From an uncultured Eubacteriales bacterium (lineage in GTDB: Bacteria > Bacillota > Clostridia > Oscillospirales > Oscillospiraceae): a DNA stretch of 11,921 nucleotides. A model generated the notes under the pieces. It was not told where the DNA came from. It saw only the letters and a list, made by a program, of their open reading frames with translations, and did not search any database. A program made the translations under genes and the position numbers. The stretch is from NCBI GenBank assembly GCA_959602365.1, contig CAUGSS010000056.1, forward strand, positions 1 to 11,921, read 5' to 3'. Shown in pieces: positions 7,501 through 11,921 of the stretch (position 1 is its first letter; each line of letters begins with the position of its first letter).

Positions 7501-7958
7501 CTGCCGATGTACCCCCAGGCGTAACCCTGGGAGGAGACGTCGTCCATCCGCTCCTGGTCGGTGACGTCGGTGAGCATGGAATCATAGAGGATCAGGCTGA
7601 TGGAATAGCCGATCCGGGCCACCACGAACACCGTCAAAAAGGCCAGCCACTGGCGGGCCAGCCCGAGACAGAGACAGCCTACCGCCCCCACCAGAATGGA
7701 GATCAGAAAGAGGGGCTTTTTGCGGCCCTTCCGGTCGGAGACCGCCCCCAGGATGGGGCCGCTCACCGCCACCAGCAGGGTGGCAATGGAGGCGGCATAG
7801 CCCCAGTAGGCCAGGTAATCCACCGAGGACAGCCCCGCCCCCTCGGCCAGGGCGTTGAAGTAGATGGGCATGATGGTGGAGATCAGCAGGGTGAAGGCGG
7901 AGTTGCCCACGTCGTAGAGAATCCAGCTGCGCTCCTGCCGGGTTAATTTGCCTTTCAT
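4545..7958 (-). CDS. ppk1: Fusion of UMF1-type MFS transporter and polyphosphate kinase 1, 1137 aa
   Basis: Residues 1-407 are a complete 12-helix MFS permease of the UMF1/Atg22-like type (SWILYDVGNSAF start, loop motif GAVSDRKGRKKP at 71-82); its substrate is unknown. Residues 408-449 are an Ala/Pro/Ser linker. Residues 450-1137 are a full PPK1, about the same length as E. coli PPK1, which reversibly makes polyphosphate from ATP. They open with LYRNRELSWLKFNQRVLEE and contain LVELKARFDEENNIEW (841-856), the KVHSKL histidine (His877, equivalent to E. coli His435), GTGNYNEKTA, and EHSRIYLF (His1034, equivalent to His592). The partner of E. coli His454 reads Gln896. Twelve helices put the kinase in the cytoplasm. 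No ribosome site lies near the linker; the only nearby start codon is GTG at residue 448, with GGAGG 23 bases before it. The start overlaps the upstream stop as TGATG. Confidence 0.9.
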   Translation of the reverse strand: MKGKLTRQERSWILYDVGNSAFTLLISTIMPIYFNALAEGAGLSSVDYLAYWGYAASIATLLVAVSGPILGAVSDRKGRKKPLFLISILVGAVGCLCLGLARQWLAFLTVFVVARIGYSISLILYDSMLTDVTDQERMDDVSSQGYAWGYIGSCIPFLICLALVLGSGFIGISMTTAMTLAFLVVAVWWVAASLPLLRAYRQRHYIQAGSKAGSIGNPFAQLGQSLKEISRDRSVFLFVIAFFFYIDGVYTIIDMATAYGSSLGLDTTGLLLALLVTQIVAFPSAIVIGRLARRVSSVTLISICIVAYFGIAVLALFLNNLVQFWILAVLVGMFQGGIQALSRSHFAKLIPAAKSGEYFGLLDICGKGASLLGTTVVSLIAQATGSANLGVGAIAIFFLIGLVFFRISASAQRSAASAPCGSGTAEAAPTPEASLHAPEAPASRTPQVPALYRNRELSWLKFNQRVLEEGARETVPLCERLSFVSIYQSNLDEFFMVRVGSLVDELSLDQTIRENKTHMTSQEQLDAILEQVARLNARKEEIYAGLMAHMAEQGVRLVDFHTISPEGSQRLEAYFTAQILPLLSPVVVGRRQRFPFLRNKEIYAAAVLERKAGKVKIGIVPCAAGVFPRLIDAGGDGRTFMLAEELILHFLPQVFPGYHIKSKSLIRVTRNADIDADALYDEDLDYREFMADLMKKRRRLAPVRLELSRALDDEIIDAICRQIDIGLPSIFRNNTPLDLSFLFQLQDSLRQRQELFYPKRAPQKSGQFRPGEPVMPQIREKDKLLCFPFERIQPFISLLREAAADPMVVSIKITLYRVARRSEIIEALIEAAENGKDVLALVELKARFDEENNIEWSRRLEESGCSVIYGLNGYKVHSKLCLITRKGEEGTEYYTQVGTGNYNEKTARQYTDLSMMTCDDAIGRSAAAVFQALAMGDTVEESEALMVAPHCLQNKVLALIDGEIDRARRGEAAYIGVKINSLTDKKIIDRLIEASRAGVTVDLVVRGICCLVPGVPGETDHIRVVSIVGRFLEHSRIYLFGAGERRQVYIASADFMTRNTLRRVEVAAPVLDEDLKEQINAMFDTLLRDNCQAWEMTNTGDYVPVPHTGAPVNAQELFYQAAYDRAPRRPALSGGAR

Positions 7959-8782
7959 CAGCGTTGTTCCTCCTCCCGCGGCACATATTTCGAGCCGAAG
8001 GTGTATCGGTACAGGTCATCCCATGGGCACCTGCCCGCGGCGGTGTCCAGCCAGGTTTCGATGAGATGCCGGGCCTCCGGGATGGCCCGGACATAGAGAC
8101 GGGTCAGCATCTGGTTGCTGTCCTTGCACAGAGGGTTGGGCTGGCGGTTGACCACCAGGCCGTGCATCTCGGTGTAATTTCCGGTCAGATGGAGCAGGGA
8201 GAAGATCATGCTCCGCTTGACGCTCCCCGGGGCGATGAGCAGCCGGTTGTAGAACAGGAAGGACCGCTCCGCGTGGTAGATCTGGCGGGCCGTGACTCCG
8301 GGGAAGAAGTCGGCGATCACACAGGCGGAGCTGGTGCTGGGGTGAATGTGATCGGTCAGGCTCTGGCGCAGGGGATCCAGTCCGTCCTGCAGCAGCAGCA
8401 TCCGGTCAAATTCCACCTCGATCTCGGTGTGGCGCACCCCGCTGGCGGCAATCTTCTCGTCAATATAGCCGTGGCAGGAGCGATCCAGGGCGAAGTGGCA
8501 GAGGAATCCGTACAGGTAGGCCAGATGAGCCGGGGGATTGTCCAGCTGGGCCAGCTTTTGCGCCGCCGGCGCAAAAAAGGCCTCCCCCGGCAGGTCATGG
8601 GTGCCGTAACCCACCCGGTTGACGGAGGTGGACCAGAGCGGGTGGTCGTAGAACAGCAGGTCCGGCCCGTGCAGGCCGATGTGGTACAGATCCAGGTGGT
8701 CCTGGATTAGGGTTTGAAGCGTCTCCGGCAGACCGGCCAGGACGGCCTGGCCGAAGCGGTAATGGGCATAAGTGGATGGCAT
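7958..8782 (-). CDS. Zinc-dependent phospholipase C-like protein, 274 aa
   Basis: Belongs to the zinc-dependent phospholipase C/S1-P1-like fold. The metal ligands can be placed: His7 (STYAHYRFG), Asp41 in LHGPDLLFY, His62 (GTHD), His96 and Asp100 (CHFALD), His104, and His118 with Glu122 (HTEIE). The 22-residue gap from His96 to His118 and the HxxxD and HxxxE pairs mirror clostridial alpha-toxin (His126-Asp130, His148-Glu152). Unlike the toxin there is no signal peptide and no C-terminal lipid-binding domain, so it is probably intracellular and its substrate is unknown; calling it a phospholipase goes no further than the family name. AAGGAGA precedes the ATG at 8780-8782. First gene of an operon whose members overlap; its stop shares one base with the MFS-PPK1 start. 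Confidence 0.8.
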   Translation of the reverse strand: MPSTYAHYRFGQAVLAGLPETLQTLIQDHLDLYHIGLHGPDLLFYDHPLWSTSVNRVGYGTHDLPGEAFFAPAAQKLAQLDNPPAHLAYLYGFLCHFALDRSCHGYIDEKIAASGVRHTEIEVEFDRMLLLQDGLDPLRQSLTDHIHPSTSSACVIADFFPGVTARQIYHAERSFLFYNRLLIAPGSVKRSMIFSLLHLTGNYTEMHGLVVNRQPNPLCKDSNQMLTRLYVRAIPEARHLIETWLDTAAGRCPWDDLYRYTFGSKYVPREEEQR

Positions 8783-8819
8783 ACAGGTTCTCCTTTGTCG
8801 CTTGCAGCGGATAGTTTAT

Positions 8820-8885
8820 ATTGTAATGACTGCACTTTAAGTTTAAGACCAGGTTTATATTAAATCTAGGTAAACGAAACTGCAA
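8820..8885 (-). promoter_or_regulatory. AT-rich promoter region of the phospholipase-like/MFS-PPK1/corA operon
   Basis: An AT-rich island stands out against the GC-rich surroundings. On the minus strand two candidates appear: TTGCAG (8880-8885), 17 bases, TAATAT (8857-8862); and TACAAT (8820-8825), which has no good -35. Either would serve the phospholipase-like gene starting at 8782. I cannot tell which is used. Confidence 0.4.
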
Positions 8886-9028
8886 TACATACTGGAAGAA
8901 AAATGGGTGGATGTGCGGAGATTTTATCTCTATTTAACCCCCTTCTGGTGGAAGCGGCAAAGCGGGTTTAGTATGATAATAGACAGAACCCCACCGCAGC
9001 AGCCGACGTCAAAGGAGTGAAGTCCGAT

Positions 9029-9217
9029 ATGTTACCATGCCAGACAGCCTGCCCCAACCATCAGGAGGGATGCCATAAGGAATGTGTGCGCTGGAAGGAA
9101 TTTCAGGTCCAGCAGGAGATTCAGCGCCGGAAGAAAAAGGACTATCTGAAGTTCTACAACGAACTCTGCTCCACCGTCGCCCGGCAGTTTACCGCCCTGG
9201 GTTACAGCGTGGGCTGA
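9029..9217 (+). CDS. Small four-cysteine protein, probable zinc binder, 62 aa
   Basis: A short orphan gene with clear translation signals: AAAGGAG (9011-9017) eleven bases before ATG at 9029. An in-frame GTG at 9017 overlaps that ribosome site and is unlikely to be the start. The N-terminal third carries Cys4, Cys8, Cys15 and Cys19 (CQTACPNHQEGCHKEC, spacing Cx3Cx6Cx3C, with His10 and His16 between), which suggests a small metal knuckle. The rest is a charged, probably helical segment (VQQEIQRRKKKDYLKFYNEL) with one further Cys47. Comparable short proteins with a CPxxxxGCHxxC core are, from memory, common unnamed proteins in clostridia; function unknown. A weak -10 (TATGAT, 8972-8977) lies upstream, and a strong terminator follows 52 bases after the stop. 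It may be monocistronic. Confidence 0.75.
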   Translation: MLPCQTACPNHQEGCHKECVRWKEFQVQQEIQRRKKKDYLKFYNELCSTVARQFTALGYSVG

Positions 9218-9269
9218 TGTCCCTCAGATCAGTACAACGGGCAACCGTTTTTCATTCAAATCCTCCTCA

Positions 9270-9309
9270 TGCAGGCCGGATGCAATGGCATCCGGCCTGC
9301 ACTTTTTTG
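9270..9309 (+). terminator. Rho-independent terminator after the four-cysteine protein
   Basis: A perfect 14-bp stem (9270-9283 with 9288-9301), a four-base AATG loop and then CTTTTTTGG on the plus strand. It separates the small gene from the thpR unit. Confidence 0.95.
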
Positions 9310-9350
9310 GGGGGAGAGGGAGAAAAGGCGGTGCGGCGGCAAATTCCCGG

Positions 9351-9379
9351 TTTACATCCCGGAGGACAGACGGTATCAT
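9351..9379 (+). promoter_or_regulatory. Sigma-A promoter of thpR
   Basis: TTTACA (9351-9356), exactly 17 bases, then TATCAT (9374-9379); each hexamer is one base from consensus. Transcription would start near 9386, about 40 bases before the GTG start at 9428. Confidence 0.7.
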
Positions 9380-9427
9380 AAGAGGAGAGACGGCCTGGGC
9401 CGGATGCCGGGGGATGGAGGGATGCGC

Positions 9428-9970
9428 GTGAGGCTGTTCATTGGAATTTTACTGCCCCGGGCGGTGCAGGACAGCGTGGCGGAGAGCGCCCGGCTGCTGG
9501 AGCAGCACTGTGCCGCCGGACGTTTTGTCCCCCGGGAGAATTATCATCTCACCCTGGCCTTCCTGGGAGAACAGCCGGAAGGTGCGCTGGAGGCCATTTG
9601 GAAGGGAGTGGATGGCTGCCGCTGTGCTCCGTTTCCGGTGACGGTGGGGGGATTCGGCGCGTTTGAACAGCGGGGCGGCGGCGTCCTCTGGCGTGGGGTG
9701 GAGGCTCCGCCGGCGCTGGAGGCGCTCCAGAGGGAGCTGAAGCGGCGGTTGGCCGGGGCGGGCATTGGGCTGGAGGACAGGCCCTTTCGCCCCCATCTGA
9801 CGCTGGCCCGCCGGGCAAGGCTGATGGCCGGGGTGTCGCTGGAAGCGCTGTCCGCCGGGGTGGAGCGGCCGGCCTTTTCTGTGGACGGGCTGGCGCTGAT
9901 GCGCTCCCACCTGAGCGAAGCGGGGGCGCGCTACACCTGCCTGGGCCAGGTGGAATTCAAAGTGATATAA
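9428..9970 (+). CDS. thpR: RNA 2',3'-cyclic phosphodiesterase (2'-5' RNA ligase family), 180 aa
   Basis: A 2H phosphoesterase that opens 2',3'-cyclic phosphate ends of RNA to 2'-phosphates; the family was first described as 2'-5' RNA ligase. Both HxTx catalytic motifs are present: HLTL at 40-43 (ENYHLTLAFLG) and HLTL at 123-126 (FRPHLTLARR), with the usual 80-residue gap and normal length. The start MRLFIGI is typical. I choose GTG at 9428-9430 because GGAGG (9416-9420) stands seven bases before it and the N-terminus then fits the family; the ATG at 9422 is only one base from that site. Longer readings starting at 9269 would begin inside the preceding terminator. Cytosolic, with its own promoter; no partner gene is evident. 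Confidence 0.9.
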   Translation: MRLFIGILLPRAVQDSVAESARLLEQHCAAGRFVPRENYHLTLAFLGEQPEGALEAIWKGVDGCRCAPFPVTVGGFGAFEQRGGGVLWRGVEAPPALEALQRELKRRLAGAGIGLEDRPFRPHLTLARRARLMAGVSLEALSAGVERPAFSVDGLALMRSHLSEAGARYTCLGQVEFKVI

Positions 9971-10384
9971 CCAGAGGTACCTTGCTGTTTTAGGCAGGCA
10001 TGGCCGGAAGAGCGGCGCTGCGGTCAGCCCCTGGACTGGAAAGGAAGCGGGCTGACGGATGGGGGGTGGCTTTGAGCGGTGGGGATATGTGCCCTGGGCC
10101 GGCTGTGGCTGCGGGGAGACCTGGCCTGCCGCATGCTGGATCAGAAGGGCTGTGACTGCGTTCACTGCTTCGGCGGATACCGCCTGCAGTCTGGCGGACT
10201 GAGGCCGCCTGGCGGCGGAGCCGGACTGCCCTATGGGTTGGAGCGTCCTGGAACAGGGAGGCGCTGCCATTTCCCGGCCCCGTGGGCCGTTTTGCCGGAG
10301 TATAGGACAGAGTAAAACCGAGGAGCCGCCCTCCCGGGAAGGAGACGCCCGGACGGGCCTTGATGAGAAAAGGAGGAAACTGAG
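9971..10384 (+). other. 414-bp gap between thpR and the YhcH-family gene
   Basis: Apart from the possible rhodanese remnant at 10079-10192, I see no gene with a credible start. GC-rich sequence keeps long spurious frames open on both strands. No terminator with a T-run follows thpR. The last 100 bases contain only weak promoter-like pieces (TTTGCC, 16 bases, TAAAAC ending near 10318), so the YhcH-family gene may be read from this weak promoter or by read-through from thpR. Confidence 0.5.
10079..10192 (+). pseudogene. Possible remnant of a rhodanese domain
   Basis: In the frame starting at 10079 the translation contains ICALGRLW, then LRGDLACRMLDQKGCDCVHC and FGGYRLQS. This closely follows the end of the rhodanese domain fused to CoA-disulfide-reductase/NADH-oxidase-like flavoproteins: an active-site CxxGLRxxxAxRxLxQxGF stretch and then NLxGGYRxY. 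Three extra residues (RLW) break the active-site loop. The conserved first half of the domain is missing, the frame runs on into Gly/Pro-rich nonsense after LQS, and there is no ribosome site. I read it as a decayed fragment, not a working gene. The resemblance is from memory and short, so it may be coincidence. Confidence 0.4.
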
Positions 10385-10855
10385 ATGATCTTTTCCAAGC
10401 TGAATGGAACCGACGCTCTGGAGAGCTATCCCGCCGCCATCCGCCGGGCGCTGGAGTTTTTGCGCACTGCGGATCTGATGGCCATGGAGCCGGGCCGCTA
10501 CCCTCTGGAGGGGGAGGCGATGTTTGCCAACGTGATGGACATGACCACCCACGGATTTGAGGGCTCCCATCCCGAGGTGCATCAGAAGTACATCGACCTG
10601 ATGTATTGGCCGGAGGGGGGCGAGAAGATTGGTGTGGCCCCCTACTTGGGCACAGAGCCGGTGTTCGAGGCCCACCCGGAAAATGACATCGCCCTGCTGG
10701 AGTCGGTGGCGCACGAGAGCTTTCTGGTGGCCACCGCCGGCTGCTTCGGCATTTTCTTCCCCTGGGATGCCCACCGGCCGGCGCTGATGCTGGGCGATAG
10801 CCCGGCCACCAGCCGCAAGTGCGTGGTGAAGATCAGCATGAAGCTGCTGAAGTGA
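10385..10855 (+). CDS. YhcH/YjgK/YiaL family protein (DUF386, cupin-like), 156 aa
   Basis: A small beta-barrel protein of the family that includes E. coli YhcH (in the sialic-acid operon), YiaL, and EbgC, the small subunit of evolved beta-galactosidase. Members are thought to act on sugars, possibly as anomerases or isomerases, with a metal site. Family marks are VHQKYIDL with the preceding Glu (EVHQKYIDL, 64-72), FFPWDAHRP (124-132) and a closing KCVVKISMKL (145-154). Length is typical. No sugar operon adjoins it, so its substrate is open. The start is ATG at 10385, with AAAGGAGG eight bases upstream, a strong ribosome site. A terminator follows 49 bases after the stop. Confidence 0.9.
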   Translation: MIFSKLNGTDALESYPAAIRRALEFLRTADLMAMEPGRYPLEGEAMFANVMDMTTHGFEGSHPEVHQKYIDLMYWPEGGEKIGVAPYLGTEPVFEAHPENDIALLESVAHESFLVATAGCFGIFFPWDAHRPALMLGDSPATSRKCVVKISMKLLK

Positions 10856-10904
10856 GCGCTGAAAGGACCGGCGGAGCGATCCAAAAACAGACTGTGGCAA
10901 GACA

Positions 10905-10940
10905 AAATTGCCCCGCTGCCTGAAGGCGGCGGGGCAATTT
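10905..10940. terminator. Bidirectional terminator between the YhcH-family and LysR genes
   Basis: A 16-bp stem (10905-10920 with 10925-10940) with one G-U pair encloses a TGAA loop. The arms begin and end with AAATT/AATTT, so each strand has a short U-run at the stem end; this is typical of a two-way terminator between convergent genes. Confidence 0.8.
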
Positions 10941-10966
10941 GATTGCATTGATTGCTTTGTATAGCC

Positions 10967-11848
10967 TTATTGAGCCAGAAAGCTTTTGACGATGTCCAGA
11001 AAATGCTGGACGGTGCTGGTGACGGAGTCTTTGCGGTAATAGAGGGTCACATGGTGGAGCAGGTCCTCATCCAGCAGCGGGATCAGGGCCAGATTGTGCT
11101 TTGAATTGATGGCAGAGCAGCCCGGCAGCACCATAATACTGTCGCTGTGCTGCAGCATGACCAGATCGCCCTCCATGGAATCGTTGTCCCGCCGCTCCAC
11201 TGTGGGGGGATCGCCGGAGTAGGGCTGGGGGTGGCGCACCATCAGCAGGGAGCTGCGGCCAAAACAGATATCGGTGTCCCGCAGGTCGTCCATATACAGG
11301 CCGTCGGGATGCTGACGGGCGATCCGATGATCTTTGCGGCACAGGACATAAAACTTGGATTCCTGGAGTTCAATCAGTTCGTAGGCATCGCTGTAGGGGT
11401 TAAGGAAAGAATAGGACACCGCGATGTCCGCCCTGCCCAGATCCAGGTCCTGACATACGTTGACATATTTGGAGTAGTTGAGGCTGAGCTTGATGTCGGG
11501 ATAAATCTCCATTGCCCTCAGACACAGGTCGTTGAGGATGGGAAAATAGGCGGGTACCGTGGTGATGCGCAGCTTTCCGGAGGTGCCCCGTCCGGCGTCC
11601 ACTACCTTGTCTTTGACTTCGTTGATGTGGGTCATCAGTTTGGTGCCTTCCCGCTGCAGCACCCTTCCGGCCTCTGTCAGCTCCACCGAGCGCGGCCCCC
11701 GGATCAGCAGAATGACCCCCAGTTCCTGCTCCAGGGCGGCAATCTGACGGCTGATGGTGGATTGGCCGATATAGAGCCGCTCTGCCGCCGTGGTGAAATT
11801 CAGACAGTCCGCCACCACTAAAAAACGCTGCAGCTGATCGATGTTCAT
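10967..11848 (-). CDS. LysR-type transcriptional regulator, 293 aa
   Basis: An N-terminal winged helix-turn-helix (MNIDQLQRFLVVADCLNFTT, then AAERLYIGQSTISRQIAALE, residues 1-40) is followed by ELGVILLIRGPRSVELTEAG and a linker helix. From about residue 90 a periplasmic-binding-protein-like effector domain starts (KLRITTVPAYFPILNDLC) and runs to the end. Length is standard for LysR proteins, which act as tetramers responding to a small molecule; the effector here is unknown. I start at ATG 11846-11848, which has GGGAGG eight bases upstream and places the HTH at the usual position; the reading from 11902 adds 18 residues without a ribosome site. LysR genes are often divergent from their target, which would lie beyond the window end. 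Confidence 0.9.
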   Translation of the reverse strand: MNIDQLQRFLVVADCLNFTTAAERLYIGQSTISRQIAALEQELGVILLIRGPRSVELTEAGRVLQREGTKLMTHINEVKDKVVDAGRGTSGKLRITTVPAYFPILNDLCLRAMEIYPDIKLSLNYSKYVNVCQDLDLGRADIAVSYSFLNPYSDAYELIELQESKFYVLCRKDHRIARQHPDGLYMDDLRDTDICFGRSSLLMVRHPQPYSGDPPTVERRDNDSMEGDLVMLQHSDSIMVLPGCSAINSKHNLALIPLLDEDLLHHVTLYYRKDSVTSTVQHFLDIVKSFLAQ

Positions 11849-11881
11849 GCAGGTACCTCCCTTTTTGGTAGTGTCAAGAAA

Positions 11882-11903
11882 TTTTCGCAAAATGGTTTGC
11901 AAA
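11882..11903. promoter_or_regulatory. Two adjacent dyads upstream of the LysR gene
   Basis: TTTTCGCAAAA (11882-11892) and the perfect palindrome TTTGCAAA (11896-11903) lie 34-55 bp before the LysR start, about one helical turn apart. LysR proteins bind short interrupted dyads in such positions and often autoregulate. This is suggestive only; the window ends before a divergent gene could be seen. Confidence 0.3.
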
Positions 11904-11921
11904 CTCTGGCATGAGAGAAGT

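Noticed and set aside
9269..9427. N-terminal extension of ThpR starting at 9269
   Set aside because: The start lies inside the stem of a rho-independent terminator and upstream of the thpR promoter, and the added residues do not resemble the family.
10079..10315. A 78-residue intact small gene in the thpR to YhcH gap
   Set aside because: There is no ribosome site, and only the first 38 residues resemble a domain (rhodanese, with a disrupted loop). The rest is Gly/Pro-rich nonsense, so I list only the remnant as a pseudogene.
9449..10948. 499-codon open frame on the minus strand
   Set aside because: It runs antisense across thpR, the gap and the YhcH-family gene. It has a low-complexity Arg/Pro/Gln/His-rich translation with no domain, no ribosome site, and crosses a terminator. 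It is a product of GC-rich codon use.
11872..11877. TTGACA on the minus strand upstream of the LysR gene
   Set aside because: A -10 box at the right distance would overlap the chosen ATG and ribosome site, so it cannot drive this gene from that start. No matching -10 hexamer is present.

Overview
The window looks like chromosome from a GC-rich anaerobic Firmicute, most likely an Oscillospiraceae/Clostridium cluster IV gut bacterium of the Flavonifractor–Lawsonibacter–Intestinimonas kind. This rests on strong AGGAGG-type ribosome sites, strongly GC-ending codons, compact gene order and the families present. It is an inference from style and content; no marker gene fixes the taxon. I see no tRNA, rRNA, CRISPR array, transposase or phage gene.

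Left part (1-2640). Bases 1-59 hold nothing I can identify. A SnoaL/NTF2-like protein (minus strand) is divergent from an AraC-type regulator (plus strand), which is followed 17 bp later by a small membrane DUF2500-like protein. The 161-bp divergent gap holds an exact 8-bp direct repeat with 21-bp periodicity, just upstream of an extended -10 element for the SnoaL-like gene. That is the geometry expected of an AraC-family activator site. A long bidirectional terminator closes this unit.

Middle (2659-8885, all minus strand). A SPOUT-class (TrmH/SpoU) RNA methyltransferase has its own consensus promoter, and that promoter overlaps the longest possible N-terminus, so the real start is ten codons further in. 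Upstream of it lies a tightly overlapping three-gene operon, in transcription order: a zinc-dependent phospholipase C-like protein, then one continuous 1137-residue reading frame that joins a 12-helix UMF1-type MFS transporter to a full-length polyphosphate kinase 1, then a CorA-family Mg2+ channel. The transporter-kinase fusion is the standout of the window. It suggests membrane-anchored polyphosphate synthesis physically tied to a transporter, with a divalent-cation channel made from the same message.

Right part (9029-11921). A 62-residue four-cysteine protein with a strong terminator is followed by an RNA 2',3'-cyclic phosphodiesterase (ThpR) behind a near-consensus promoter. Next comes a 414-bp stretch that contains only what looks like a decayed rhodanese-domain remnant, and then a YhcH/YjgK/YiaL family protein. 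A bidirectional terminator separates the last from a convergent LysR-type regulator, whose upstream region runs off the window edge.
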